The notes beneath the pieces are model-generated. The model made no database searches, was not told the origin of the DNA, and saw nothing but the letters and a program-made list of their open reading frames with translations. Position numbers and translations under genes: made by a program. A stretch of 64,000 nt of DNA. It comes from a bacterium (GTDB taxonomy: Bacteria; Vulcanimicrobiota; Xenobia; Xenobiales; JADMJV01). Positions 9,596 to 18,314 of the stretch are shown in pieces. Position 1 is the first letter of the stretch. Every line of letters starts with the position of its first letter. Location of the stretch: the NCBI GenBank assembly GCA_018266105.1, contig JAFEBA010000005.1:58972-122971 (forward strand), given 5' to 3'.

Positions 9596-9963
9596 GAATT
9601 CCGGCTCCTCTGGAAGGTTAGGTGGAGCCTCTTTTAGAGCCAGAGCTGAAAAACCTGGGTCACGAAAGTCGGGTGGCTATAGAACAAATATCCTCGTCTA
9701 AATGAATGAGGTTAATTGTATTATGGACAACCCAGAAAGCACACCGGGGCAGGCTGTCCGAGGCTTGATCCAACCAGGATCGAGCCATCAGACTCTACTA
9801 AATATCCCCGAGCGGGTGGGTCACCGACGTCGCTTCCGAGCGCCGAAAGCGTGCATACAATGCACAGCGCCAGTAAGAACAAACGATATAACATGGGCAT
9901 GGTCCCCCTAGAATTATCTAGTAACCTATCCGATGGGTCTGAAAAAAATCAGAAATCCTCCTT
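9596..9963. other. Intergenic region upstream of the two-partner secretion operon
   Basis: No convincing gene is present; short open frames here lack ribosome binding sites and protein-like composition. The region is AT-richer than its surroundings around 9675-9725. It contains a perfect inverted repeat GTGCAT-ACA-ATGCAC at 9851-9865 and a TATAAC box near 9887, so it plausibly holds the promoter of tpsA and of the divergent aminotransferase. Assignments are inferred from composition and symmetry only. Confidence 0.4.
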
Positions 9964-10049
9964 TGCCCTCACTCCATCTCGTCGCCTCCGCTAGGGGAGG
10001 AAAGGCTCGCCTTTGCGCCAATCAAGGGCACACATCGGGAGGCGCTTTG
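9964..10049 (+). promoter_or_regulatory. Candidate structured leader masking the tpsA ribosome binding site
   Basis: The ribosome binding site GGGAGG (10037-10042) lies just before TTG at 10047. An upstream CGCCTCC (9983-9989) is perfectly complementary to GGAGGCG (10038-10044), and part of the same element can instead pair locally with GGAGG (9996-10000). Further complementary pairs are TGCCCT (9964-9969) with AGGGCA (10025-10030) and AAAGG (10001-10005) with CCTTT (10010-10014). This gives two mutually exclusive folds, one exposing and one hiding the ribosome binding site. No known riboswitch family was recognised. If translation instead began at ATG 9933 this would be coding sequence. Confidence 0.35.
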
Positions 10050-13000
10050 AGACATAGAAATACAATTCTAGGTTCCCTCATCGCCCTGGGCCTGTCCGTC
10101 AGCGCATTCTCCCTCCCTCAGGATCCGACCCCAGTTCACGGTCAGATTCAAATCCAAAATGGCGCCAACCTGGTTCAGATTCTGCAACTGACTCCCCAGG
10201 CCATCGTGAACTGGGGACAGTTCAATATTGGGGCAGGCGAGACCGTTCGGTTCCTACAGCCAAGCCAGCAGGCTGCTATTTTGAATCGCGTCACCGGAAT
10301 AGACCCCTCTCTGATTCAGGGCTCGCTTCAGGCCAACGGCCGGGTGTTTCTGTTGAATCCCAACGGGATTCTTTTCGGGCCCGGGGCTGTCGTCGACGTG
10401 GGCAGCTTCACTGCCTCGACTCTCAAGATGAGCGATGAGGATTTCATCAACGGCAGCTTTAAATTAACTCAGGACCGTTCCCTACCTCTGGCCGCTCTCA
10501 CGAATCAGGGCACGATTCGCGTGGCCGAGGGAGGGTTTGTTGTGCTGGTCTCGCCGCTGCTGGATCATCAGGGGCTGATTCTGGCCCAGGCTGGCCAGGT
10601 TCAACTGGGAGCGACCACCCAGGCTACTTTTTCCGTGGACGGCCGAGGCCTGGTCCAATTCGCCGTGCCCGACGGTTTCGACCCTCAGTTCCAAGGGGGC
10701 GGTCAAGGTGGCGCCGTGCTGCTGCAGCCTGGCCAGATGTCTCAGTTGCTGAGTCAGGTGGTCACCAACCCCAGTCTGGTTGAGGCGGGCAGTTTCCAGG
10801 CGGGGAGCAACGGTCAGATCATGGCTCAGGGTGCCGAGGGAATTTTGCTCAATAGCGGTCAAATTCGCGTGGATGGAGGGAGCGCAGACGCCGGAATCAT
10901 CCGGCTGGACTCCAGTCAGGCTACGGTTTTGCCGACCAACGGTGTCCTCAGCGCCAGTTCGCTTGGCGGAAATGGCGGAGAAATTCGCCTGCTCTCGGCT
11001 GGGCGCACGGTCAGTTCGGGCACGATAAGCGCCACCGCGAGTGGTTCGGGTCGGGGTGGCTTCGTTGAGGCCAGCGGCAAGGAACTCTGGTTGCTGGGCC
11101 GAGTGGATGTGGCCAGCGCAGCTGGAACCGGCGGCTCGATCCTGATTGACCCTGTGGACATTACGATCATCGATGGCGCCGGCGGAACTTTCGACAATCC
11201 GCCGAATCCCAACGGTTTGCCCAATCCAACCGCTGCAGGCTCGGGGACGGTGAGTGTGACCGGAATGCAGGGGTTTGCAGCCGTTACGCTCAACGCCAGC
11301 AACAACGTTCTTTACAACGGTTCGGGCTTTACGCTGGGAGCCACCAGTCTGTCGGTCATCGCGGGGAACGATATTCTATTGACCTCCAGTGGAGCCATTG
11401 GGGCCACAACTCTCAGTTTGAATGCTACCCGCGATGTCGTCCTTAGCGGGACCGGGTCTTCCGGCTTCAACGCCAGTTCAGGTGACGTGACCATTGTCGG
11501 TGGACGCAATGTCAGCCTGTCCGCCAATGGCAATCTGCAGTTTTCCAGTCCCACCCGTGTGGCGGTCACGGCCACTGGAGGAAATCTCTCTCTGACCAGT
11601 GCACCCGGGGCGACTCTCGTTTTTAATTCACCACAGACCTCCTGGAGCGCAGGTGGCAATCTCACTGTGGCGACCACCAGCCTGACCCCGACGCTCGGGG
11701 TGGGGGCTCTCTCGCTAAATGCTGGGAACGTGACGCTGGTCGATCCCGGCGGCACTGGCGTTTCTGTGCGGGCCGGAAACTTGACGGTGAATGCCACCAA
11801 CGATTTTGTCGGGAACGCCAGCAACGGCAACCTGGATATTCGCACCTCGGTGAGCGGCATCAACGTGACCGCCGGCCAAAGTTTGGTCAGCCGTGCCCCT
11901 GGATTTTCTAACTTTCAGGCGGACAATGGGGGCGGGGTCAGCCTGAGCGCCGGGTCGCTTGATCTGCGTGGCAACCAGGTCTTCTTGTCTGGAGTGAGCG
12001 GGGTCAGTCTCTCGGCAACCAATGGGGATGTGGCTGTGCGGGCCACTGGGCTTGACGTAGGCTTGTCCAGTTCGGCCGGTGCGGTGAATGTGACCGCAAG
12101 CCAGGACATCACGATGCAGGCTCCGTCTAACCTGCAGTTCAGTTCCGCCAGCACCTCCAGCCTGAACGCCACTCGCGATTTGATTTTGAGTGATGGCGCC
12201 GGGGCGACCATCGTGACCAATGGTCCACAGACTCGGGGTACGGCCGGGCGCAACCTGTTCTGGACGGCCACCTCAACCGCTCCGACTTTGGGCTCAACCA
12301 ACCTGACGCTGAACGCCGCCAATGTGAGTTTCGCAGACCCGGGTGGCACGGGATTCTCCCTGCGTGCTGGTAACCTGACCGTGAACGCGACCAATAACTT
12401 CTCGGGCAACGCCAGCAACGGCAATCTGGACATTCGCACCTCGGCGAGCGGGATCAACCTGACGGCCGGCCAAGGTCTGGCCACTCGTTCGGCTGGATTT
12501 ACGAATTTTCAGGCGGATAACGCCGGGGGAGTTTCGCTGAGCGCTCCTTCGCTCGATTTGCGTGGCAACCAGGTGTTCGTGTCCGGTGTCAATGGTGTCA
12601 ATCTGGCGGCCACCAATGGCGATGTGGCGGTGCGGGCCACTGGGCTTGACCTAGGCTTGTCCAGTTCGGCTGGCGCCGTTAATGTGACCGCAACCCAGGA
12701 CATCGTGATGCAGGCTACGTCCAACCTGCAGTTGAGTTCCGCCAGCACGACCAGCCTGAACGCCACGCGCGATTTGATTTTGAGTGATGGGGCAGGGGCG
12801 ACCATTGTGACCAATGGTCCACAGACTCAGGGCACGGCCGGGCGCAACCTGTTTTGGACGGCCACCTCAACCACTCCGACTCTGGGCTCAACCAATCTGA
12901 CTCTGAATGCCGCCAATGTAAGTTTTGCCGACCCGGGCGGCACGGGATTCTCCCTGCGCGCCGGCAACCTGACCGTGAACGCAACCAACAACTTCTTGGG

Positions 13001-15278
13001 TAATGCCAGTAACGGCAATTGGGATGTGCGCACTTCGGCCACCGGTATCAATGTGACCTCGGGGCAGAGTCTGGTCGTTCGCGCAGCCGGCTTCACCAAT
13101 TTTCAAGCCGACAATGCCGGCGGAGTTTCGTTGACGGCTCCCTCTTTGGACCTTCGCGGAAATCAAATGTTTGTCTCGGGTGTGAGCAACCTCAATTTAA
13201 GGGCCACCAATGGCGATGCCTCGCTGCAGGCTCTCGGGCTGGATTTGCTACTGTCGAGTACAACCGGTGCCGTTCAAGTGACGGCCTCTCAGGATATCCT
13301 CTTGGCGGCCAGGAGCAATTTGCAGCTCAGTTCAGCCACAAGCACCAATCTCGATGCGACCCGCGATTTAATTTTGACGGATGGTGCGGGGGCGACGATT
13401 GTGACCAACTCCCCCCGGTTTCAGGCTACGGCCGGGCGTAATCTGCTTTGGACAGCTTCATCGACTACCCCAACCTTGGGCGCTGTCAACCTGACCCTGA
13501 ACGCCGCCAATGTGACCTTTGCCGACCCGGGCGGTACGGGCTTCTCTTTACGTGCCAACGACGTGACTGTCAATGCAACCAATCAGTTCGTAGGCAACGC
13601 CAGCAACGGAAACTTTGACGTGCGCACCTCGGCCACTGGCATCAATGTTACGGCGGGCCAAAGCCTGACTGTGGCCGCCGCCGGCTTCGCTAACCTCGAG
13701 GCAAACAACGGCGGTGGAGTATCCTTGACCTCGCCTTCGCTGGATCTACGCGGCAATCAGATCTTCGTTTTAGGTGTGAGTGACGTCGTGCTGAACGCTA
13801 CCAATGGAGATGCGGCTGTCCGGGCGGTCGGCGCCGATTTGAATCTAGGCAGCTCGGCCGGCGCGGTTCGAGTTTCGGGCTCTCAGGATGTGGCTTTACG
13901 CTCGGCTTCCAATTTGCAACTCAGCTCAGGCACTCTGACCAGTCTGAATGCAACCCGAGATTTGACTCTTAGCGACGGCGCCGGAGCCACAGTGGTGATC
14001 AATTCTCCCGAAAACGTGTGGACGGCCGGCCGGAACCTGTCGCTCGTGTCCTCCAACACCAACCCCACCCTGGGGAGCGGGTCCCTGACCATGAATGCAG
14101 GCAATCTGAGTCTCTCCGATTCAGGTGGTTCAACTTTCTCGTTGAGTGCCGGCAGCTTTCTGGCCAATGTGGCCAATAACTTCTCCGGCAGTTCTAGCAA
14201 TGGAAATTGGAATGTGCAGGCCACCTCCGGTGGTGTCAACGTGACGGCCGGTGGCAATTTCAGTCTGACCGCGCCTGGTTCCAAGAGTTTGAGTGCAAAC
14301 TCAGATCAGTTGAGTCTGAGTGCGGGAAATTTGTCGCTGACGGGCGTGGATCTGACGGCCCTAAACGGTTCACCCCTAAAACTGAGCTCGGCCGGCAACC
14401 TGAGCGTCGGCCGATTGAGCACTTCTCCCGGAGCCAACGCCACCTTGAGCGGGGCAAACATCGCCGTGGATTCAATGAGTCGCTTGAGTGGTGGAAACTA
14501 TACCATCACCACGCCGGGCAATCTCACCGAACTGTCGGCGCCTGCCGCACCGCCCACCTTGGCAGGCCTGAACATAACCGCCGGTCGAATTTTCAATTTG
14601 AGTGGTGGCTCCGCCGGGTTCTCCATCCCAACGACCAGCACCGGGAATCCCGAGGCCCTGGTTACAGCTGGCAATGACAGCGTGTTTCAATCTTCGGCTC
14701 AGTTTACGACGTTCAATGGTGCCAACCTGAACCCCGGCCACATCGATCATCAGACTGGCGACATTTACGTGAATGGTGTGCTGGTCTACGGGGGTCTGCC
14801 TCCAATCATCCCTCCAGACCCTCCACCGTCGCCCCCTCCCACGCCCAGCATCCCTGTTCAGGCTCCGCTGACCCAGGTTGAGCAGCAGCAGAGCCAGTTG
14901 ACCCCTGAGCAACGTTCCCAAATCCTGTCTCAGTCCAATCTGGCCCTGGGTAACCTCGGGGGGATGAGCCGCGTGCTCTCGGAGAGCGAGCGCGAGCAGC
15001 TGACTGCCCGAATGGATTCCATCCACCAGACCTGGCCTCTGGATCCCTTTTCGCCCACCCTGTCTCTGACTGTCCCCGGCGGGAAGCCGGTCGTGTATGC
15101 TTCTGAGCTGGCCCAGTTGCAGGCCCTACTTTTGATGTCAACTCCCCAAGATGATCCTTTAGAGAAGGATCGGGGCGCGTACAATGTAATTGTGGACCAG
15201 GAATTGCGAGAGATCTGGGAGATTCGCTACTGGCGGCATCTACTAGAAGGTTTCATCATCTGGGAGGACCGCGAGTGA
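10047..15278 (+). CDS. Two-partner secretion exoprotein (TpsA, haemagglutinin-like)
   Basis: The 1743-residue protein starts with a signal peptide (NTILGSLIALGLSVSAFS) and a filamentous-haemagglutinin-type TPS domain (about 28-270), including QIQNGANLVQILQL, the NWGQFNIG block and the hallmark NPNGILFG. Most of the middle is right-handed beta-helix-like, Ser/Asn/Thr/Gly-rich repeats, with a 198-residue unit repeated in perfect register from 11742. A Pro-rich hinge (about 14800-14860) and an acidic, helical C-terminal domain of about 130 residues follow; the latter is not a known TPS ending. TTG at 10047 with GGGAGG is preferred; an in-frame ATG at 9933 would add a 38-residue extension. The protein is probably exported by the adjacent TpsB and may serve as an adhesin; that role is inferred. 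Confidence 0.9.
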   Translation: MRHRNTILGSLIALGLSVSAFSLPQDPTPVHGQIQIQNGANLVQILQLTPQAIVNWGQFNIGAGETVRFLQPSQQAAILNRVTGIDPSLIQGSLQANGRVFLLNPNGILFGPGAVVDVGSFTASTLKMSDEDFINGSFKLTQDRSLPLAALTNQGTIRVAEGGFVVLVSPLLDHQGLILAQAGQVQLGATTQATFSVDGRGLVQFAVPDGFDPQFQGGGQGGAVLLQPGQMSQLLSQVVTNPSLVEAGSFQAGSNGQIMAQGAEGILLNSGQIRVDGGSADAGIIRLDSSQATVLPTNGVLSASSLGGNGGEIRLLSAGRTVSSGTISATASGSGRGGFVEASGKELWLLGRVDVASAAGTGGSILIDPVDITIIDGAGGTFDNPPNPNGLPNPTAAGSGTVSVTGMQGFAAVTLNASNNVLYNGSGFTLGATSLSVIAGNDILLTSSGAIGATTLSLNATRDVVLSGTGSSGFNASSGDVTIVGGRNVSLSANGNLQFSSPTRVAVTATGGNLSLTSAPGATLVFNSPQTSWSAGGNLTVATTSLTPTLGVGALSLNAGNVTLVDPGGTGVSVRAGNLTVNATNDFVGNASNGNLDIRTSVSGINVTAGQSLVSRAPGFSNFQADNGGGVSLSAGSLDLRGNQVFLSGVSGVSLSATNGDVAVRATGLDVGLSSSAGAVNVTASQDITMQAPSNLQFSSASTSSLNATRDLILSDGAGATIVTNGPQTRGTAGRNLFWTATSTAPTLGSTNLTLNAANVSFADPGGTGFSLRAGNLTVNATNNFSGNASNGNLDIRTSASGINLTAGQGLATRSAGFTNFQADNAGGVSLSAPSLDLRGNQVFVSGVNGVNLAATNGDVAVRATGLDLGLSSSAGAVNVTATQDIVMQATSNLQLSSASTTSLNATRDLILSDGAGATIVTNGPQTQGTAGRNLFWTATSTTPTLGSTNLTLNAANVSFADPGGTGFSLRAGNLTVNATNNFLGNASNGNWDVRTSATGINVTSGQSLVVRAAGFTNFQADNAGGVSLTAPSLDLRGNQMFVSGVSNLNLRATNGDASLQALGLDLLLSSTTGAVQVTASQDILLAARSNLQLSSATSTNLDATRDLILTDGAGATIVTNSPRFQATAGRNLLWTASSTTPTLGAVNLTLNAANVTFADPGGTGFSLRANDVTVNATNQFVGNASNGNFDVRTSATGINVTAGQSLTVAAAGFANLEANNGGGVSLTSPSLDLRGNQIFVLGVSDVVLNATNGDAAVRAVGADLNLGSSAGAVRVSGSQDVALRSASNLQLSSGTLTSLNATRDLTLSDGAGATVVINSPENVWTAGRNLSLVSSNTNPTLGSGSLTMNAGNLSLSDSGGSTFSLSAGSFLANVANNFSGSSSNGNWNVQATSGGVNVTAGGNFSLTAPGSKSLSANSDQLSLSAGNLSLTGVDLTALNGSPLKLSSAGNLSVGRLSTSPGANATLSGANIAVDSMSRLSGGNYTITTPGNLTELSAPAAPPTLAGLNITAGRIFNLSGGSAGFSIPTTSTGNPEALVTAGNDSVFQSSAQFTTFNGANLNPGHIDHQTGDIYVNGVLVYGGLPPIIPPDPPPSPPPTPSIPVQAPLTQVEQQQSQLTPEQRSQILSQSNLALGNLGGMSRVLSESEREQLTARMDSIHQTWPLDPFSPTLSLTVPGGKPVVYASELAQLQALLLMSTPQDDPLEKDRGAYNVIVDQELREIWEIRYWRHLLEGFIIWEDRE
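11742..14117 (+). repeat. Four tandem 594-bp (198-residue) units within tpsA
   Basis: The anchor encoding D-P/S-G-G-T/S begins at 11742, 12336, 12930, 13524 and 14118, every interval being exactly 594 bp. Units two and three are almost identical over long stretches at DNA level (for example around 12170-12300 and 12764-12894). The outer copies are more diverged, and a further degenerate copy precedes the array from about 11480, 199 codons out of register. Each unit ends with NASNGN and includes SLDLRGNQ and LNATRDL blocks. Confidence 0.9.
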
Positions 15279-16828
15279 AGAAGATTCTATTGGCTTTGGC
15301 GCTGGCCAGCCTACCGGTTTCCGCACAGTCTCTGGACGCCCGCCCCGATGCGAGCGCCGAGACTCGTAAAGTCGAGCATTTCGTGGTGGAGGGCAACACG
15401 CTGTTGCCCAAGGAGAAGCTGGACGAACTGCTGCGTATCTACGAGGGCAAGAATCTGACCCTGCAGCAGATGAAAGACGCTGCCGCCGATGTGACCTCGC
15501 TCTATCAGCGTAGCGGCTTCTATTTGGTGCGCGCCATCATTCCTCAGCAGGATTTCAATAGCGGCCAGATTCGCATGACGGTGGTGGAAGGCAAAATCGG
15601 CGAAGTTAAGGTTCAGGGCGCCGAATACTATGACCCAGAGTTTATTCGCGAGCGCTTCCAGGTGGCCGTCGATGACCGTCAGTTTCGGGCGGATGATTTT
15701 ACCCGAGCCATGGCCTTGCTCAATGAACTTTCCGACCTGGAGGTGAAGGCGGTCCTCTCGCCCGGTAAGGAGCCGGGCACGGCTGATGTGACCCTTCAGG
15801 TTAAAGATGGCCTGCCGTTGCACGCCTCGTTGGATTACAACAATTACGGGACTCCCCAGACCGGCCAGAATCGTGCCGGCCTGGATGTGGAGGCGGGCAA
15901 CCTGGCATTCCAGGGCGACATGTTGACAGTGCGCGGGGTCTATGGATTCCCCAGCCGCCAGAATACCTTTGTGCAGGCGCAATACATGGCGCCCGTCAAT
16001 CTGAACGGCACCACCGTGGGATTCTCCTACGCCAATGGTGCGTTTGCCGTTTCTCAAGGCCTGGGGGCCATCCTGGACGTGCGCGGCAATGCCGACGTCT
16101 TCACCCTTTCGGCCGCTCACCCGCTGGAACGCGACCTGGATTTCGCCTCCAATCTGGGCGTGGCGGTTTCTCACAAGAACATCGTCAACAACTTCTTTGG
16201 CGGGGCGCTGCCCTTCTCACACGATGAGTACACGATGGGCAAGTTGACCTATTCGGCCGACTGGCGCGGTCCGGACGGTCGCACCCTGTTGCAGGCAAGC
16301 TGGGCGCAGGGACTGGGCGGAACCCCAACCGGTGATCCGCTGATCAGTCGGGTCGGAGCCAACGGGCATTTCTCCAGATTCAACCTTGATCTGGCCCGCG
16401 TGCAGCGCCTGAATGAGGGGCTTTATCTGGTGGTGCGCGGTTCCGGTCAGTACGCAACCACCCCGCTCTACGTTGGCGAGCAATTTGCCCTGGGGGGTCC
16501 GGACACGGTTCGCGGCTACAATCAGGCCGAACTGCTGGGCGATAATGCTTATCTGCTGGGAGCCGAGCTGCGCTGGTCTCCTTTTCTGGAAGACCCCGAC
16601 GTCTTTCAAATGGTGGCCTTCCTCGATCACGGCGGGGTCGGCCTCCGTCAGTTGCAGCCCGGTGACTTTTCGGCCGGCAATCACCTGACCGGAGCCGGTT
16701 TCGGTATCCGCTGGGCGTTGGCCCCCAAGACCAATCTGCGCTTCGACGTCGGCTTCCCATTGACCGCCCGTCCTGGCCGCAATGTTGGCGACCCGGCCAT
16801 TTATGCCGGTCTGCAGACCAAGTTCTAA
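15275..16828 (+). CDS. Two-partner secretion transporter (TpsB, ShlB/FhaC/HecB family)
   Basis: The 517-residue outer-membrane protein has a cleavable signal peptide (MKKILLALALASLPVSAQS), a POTRA region (about 33-180, VEGNTLLPKEKL and YLVRAIIPQQDF) and a C-terminal 16-stranded barrel of the Omp85 superfamily. The conserved loop 6 motif VRGY is present in GGPDTVRGYNQAE, and the protein ends in Phe. It should secrete the upstream TpsA. GTG at 15275 overlaps the tpsA stop codon as GTGA, so translation is coupled. The second POTRA is less obvious than the first. Confidence 0.93.
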   Translation: MKKILLALALASLPVSAQSLDARPDASAETRKVEHFVVEGNTLLPKEKLDELLRIYEGKNLTLQQMKDAAADVTSLYQRSGFYLVRAIIPQQDFNSGQIRMTVVEGKIGEVKVQGAEYYDPEFIRERFQVAVDDRQFRADDFTRAMALLNELSDLEVKAVLSPGKEPGTADVTLQVKDGLPLHASLDYNNYGTPQTGQNRAGLDVEAGNLAFQGDMLTVRGVYGFPSRQNTFVQAQYMAPVNLNGTTVGFSYANGAFAVSQGLGAILDVRGNADVFTLSAAHPLERDLDFASNLGVAVSHKNIVNNFFGGALPFSHDEYTMGKLTYSADWRGPDGRTLLQASWAQGLGGTPTGDPLISRVGANGHFSRFNLDLARVQRLNEGLYLVVRGSGQYATTPLYVGEQFALGGPDTVRGYNQAELLGDNAYLLGAELRWSPFLEDPDVFQMVAFLDHGGVGLRQLQPGDFSAGNHLTGAGFGIRWALAPKTNLRFDVGFPLTARPGRNVGDPAIYAGLQTKF

Positions 16829-16863
16829 CCAGGACCGGATTTTTTCCAGCCCGAGGGCATAAC

Positions 16864-17403
16864 TTGAAGGTGATAAGGGCCCTCGATCTGATCTGGGTTG
16901 TTGTCTGCGTGCAGCTTGCATTCTATTTGCTGGGGGGCCAAGCTCGGCCGGTGCGATCTTGCTCGGTGTTTGCTTACCGGCAAAACGATCCGCGCTTCCT
17001 GGAATACGTCCGACGCCTGAGGTCGGCATACTCGTTCCTGTTGACGGCGGCATGTCAGCAGAATCGAGGGATCCTCGACAGGTATCGAGACGGTGGGTAT
17101 CAGGCGGACAGGCAGAGCTTTCTGGCCGACACCCAGGCGCTGGGTGACACTTTGCTAGAAATCGTTCGAGAGTTTGATGGTCAGCAGATTCCAAACGTGC
17201 TTTACGGAGCCCACCGCAAGTTCGAGGCCTGCCTTCGACTGAACTATGAAAGCCTCCAGGCCCTGCGCGAAGCCGACCAGGCGGAAGGGGCCGACCGCAG
17301 CCGCCTGCTCAAAGAGGCCGAGAAGAAATTGAAAGACGCGCTGGTTCAGGGCAAAGCTGGCCTACGTGAGGCGAACGCGGTTTTGGCCCGTTGCGGTCGT
17401 TAA
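16864..17403 (+). CDS. Hypothetical membrane-anchored or secreted helical protein
   Basis: I do not recognise this 179-residue protein. It opens with a hydrophobic helix (LDLIWVVVCVQLAFYLLGG) that acts as a signal peptide or anchor, followed by an all-helical domain with four to five Cys (SCSV, TAACQQ, EACLRL, ARCGR), possibly forming disulfides outside the cytoplasm. It begins at TTG 16864, 35 bp after tpsB, and may belong to that operon. The stop overlaps the convergent universal stress gene in TTAA. The start is uncertain. Confidence 0.6.
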   Translation: MKVIRALDLIWVVVCVQLAFYLLGGQARPVRSCSVFAYRQNDPRFLEYVRRLRSAYSFLLTAACQQNRGILDRYRDGGYQADRQSFLADTQALGDTLLEIVREFDGQQIPNVLYGAHRKFEACLRLNYESLQALREADQAEGADRSRLLKEAEKKLKDALVQGKAGLREANAVLARCGR

Positions 17404-18284
17404 GCGGTTTCGGTCGGTGTAATGGCGGGGAAGGCCAGCACCGGGCAGGCGGCCTGGCGGGCCACTTTCTCGGTGGTGCTGCCCAGAATCCAGCGCCTGA
17501 AGCCGGTTCGTCCGTGAGTGGACATCACGATCAGGTCGCAATGGTGTTGTTCGGCGAAGTGTACGATGGAGTCGGCCGCTTCGCCGTCATTTACGTGGTA
17601 GTCCAGCTTCAGCCCGTGGCTGTCCAGTTCGCGAAGCTGGTCCTCCAGGTGGGAAACGTAGCTTTTGACTTCCTGGGGACTGTTTAGCAGAGTGTAGTCG
17701 CGGGCCGTCAGGCCGGTGGCTCGCAGCACCGAAACTCGGGCTCCGGTAGCCAGATAGGGAGCCAGCTTTCCCAACACCTGGCGTGAACTGGCGGAGCCGT
17801 CGACCGGCACGAGTACGTTTTGGAACTCTCCGCTGGGGGAGGGGAGGGCGCCTGGGCGGAGCAGCAGGGTGGTGCTTTCCACGTGTCTCAAAACGAACTC
17901 GGCCGTGCTGCCCATGAGCCAGCGTGCTACCCCGGTGCGACCGTGCGAGGCCATCACCACCAAACGACAGGCCTGGTCTTGAGCCAGCTGGCTGATGACC
18001 TCCTTGGGTGAGCCCAGGGGTGCGTGGATCTGGCATTTCAGCCCGGCAAAGCGAGGAAGCAGGCTTTCCAGGTAAGTTTGTGCTTCCGCCTGGGATTGCT
18101 GGGTAAATTCCTGGCCCAGGTTGGGGAAGAGCTCCGGGGCTGTGCTTAAAAGGGGAGGTACAACACGTACAACATGCAGTTCGGCCCCCAACCGTTTGGC
18201 CAGTCCCACTGTGGTCTCGATGGCTGTCTCGGAAAACTCGCTGCCGTCCAATGCCAGCAGAATCTTTCGATCATCCAAGTGCAT
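17400..18284 (-). CDS. Tandem universal stress protein (two UspA domains)
   Basis: The protein has two Usp domains (about 5-140 and 155-290). Each has the start strand (KILLALDGS, NVLVPVDGS) and the ATP-loop motif S-H/T-H-G-R-T-G-x6-G-S-T (SHGRTGVARWLMGST and THGRTGFRRWILGST). In both, the first Gly of the classical G-2X-G-9X-G pattern is replaced by Ala or Ser. Nucleotide binding is likely. ATG at 18284 is chosen because GGAGG lies five bases upstream; an in-frame GTG two codons earlier overlaps that site. Usp proteins help survival in starvation or redox stress; the specific signal here is unknown. Confidence 0.93.
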   Translation of the reverse strand: MHLDDRKILLALDGSEFSETAIETTVGLAKRLGAELHVVRVVPPLLSTAPELFPNLGQEFTQQSQAEAQTYLESLLPRFAGLKCQIHAPLGSPKEVISQLAQDQACRLVVMASHGRTGVARWLMGSTAEFVLRHVESTTLLLRPGALPSPSGEFQNVLVPVDGSASSRQVLGKLAPYLATGARVSVLRATGLTARDYTLLNSPQEVKSYVSHLEDQLRELDSHGLKLDYHVNDGEAADSIVHFAEQHHCDLIVMSTHGRTGFRRWILGSTTEKVARQAACPVLAFPAITPTETA

Positions 18285-18314
18285 GCTCACCTCCAGCGAC
18301 AGGAATCGTCATCG

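Noticed and set aside
9702..9994. Short open frames in the region upstream of tpsA
   Set aside because: No ribosome binding site, no protein-like composition and overlap with regulatory sequence; not supported as genes.
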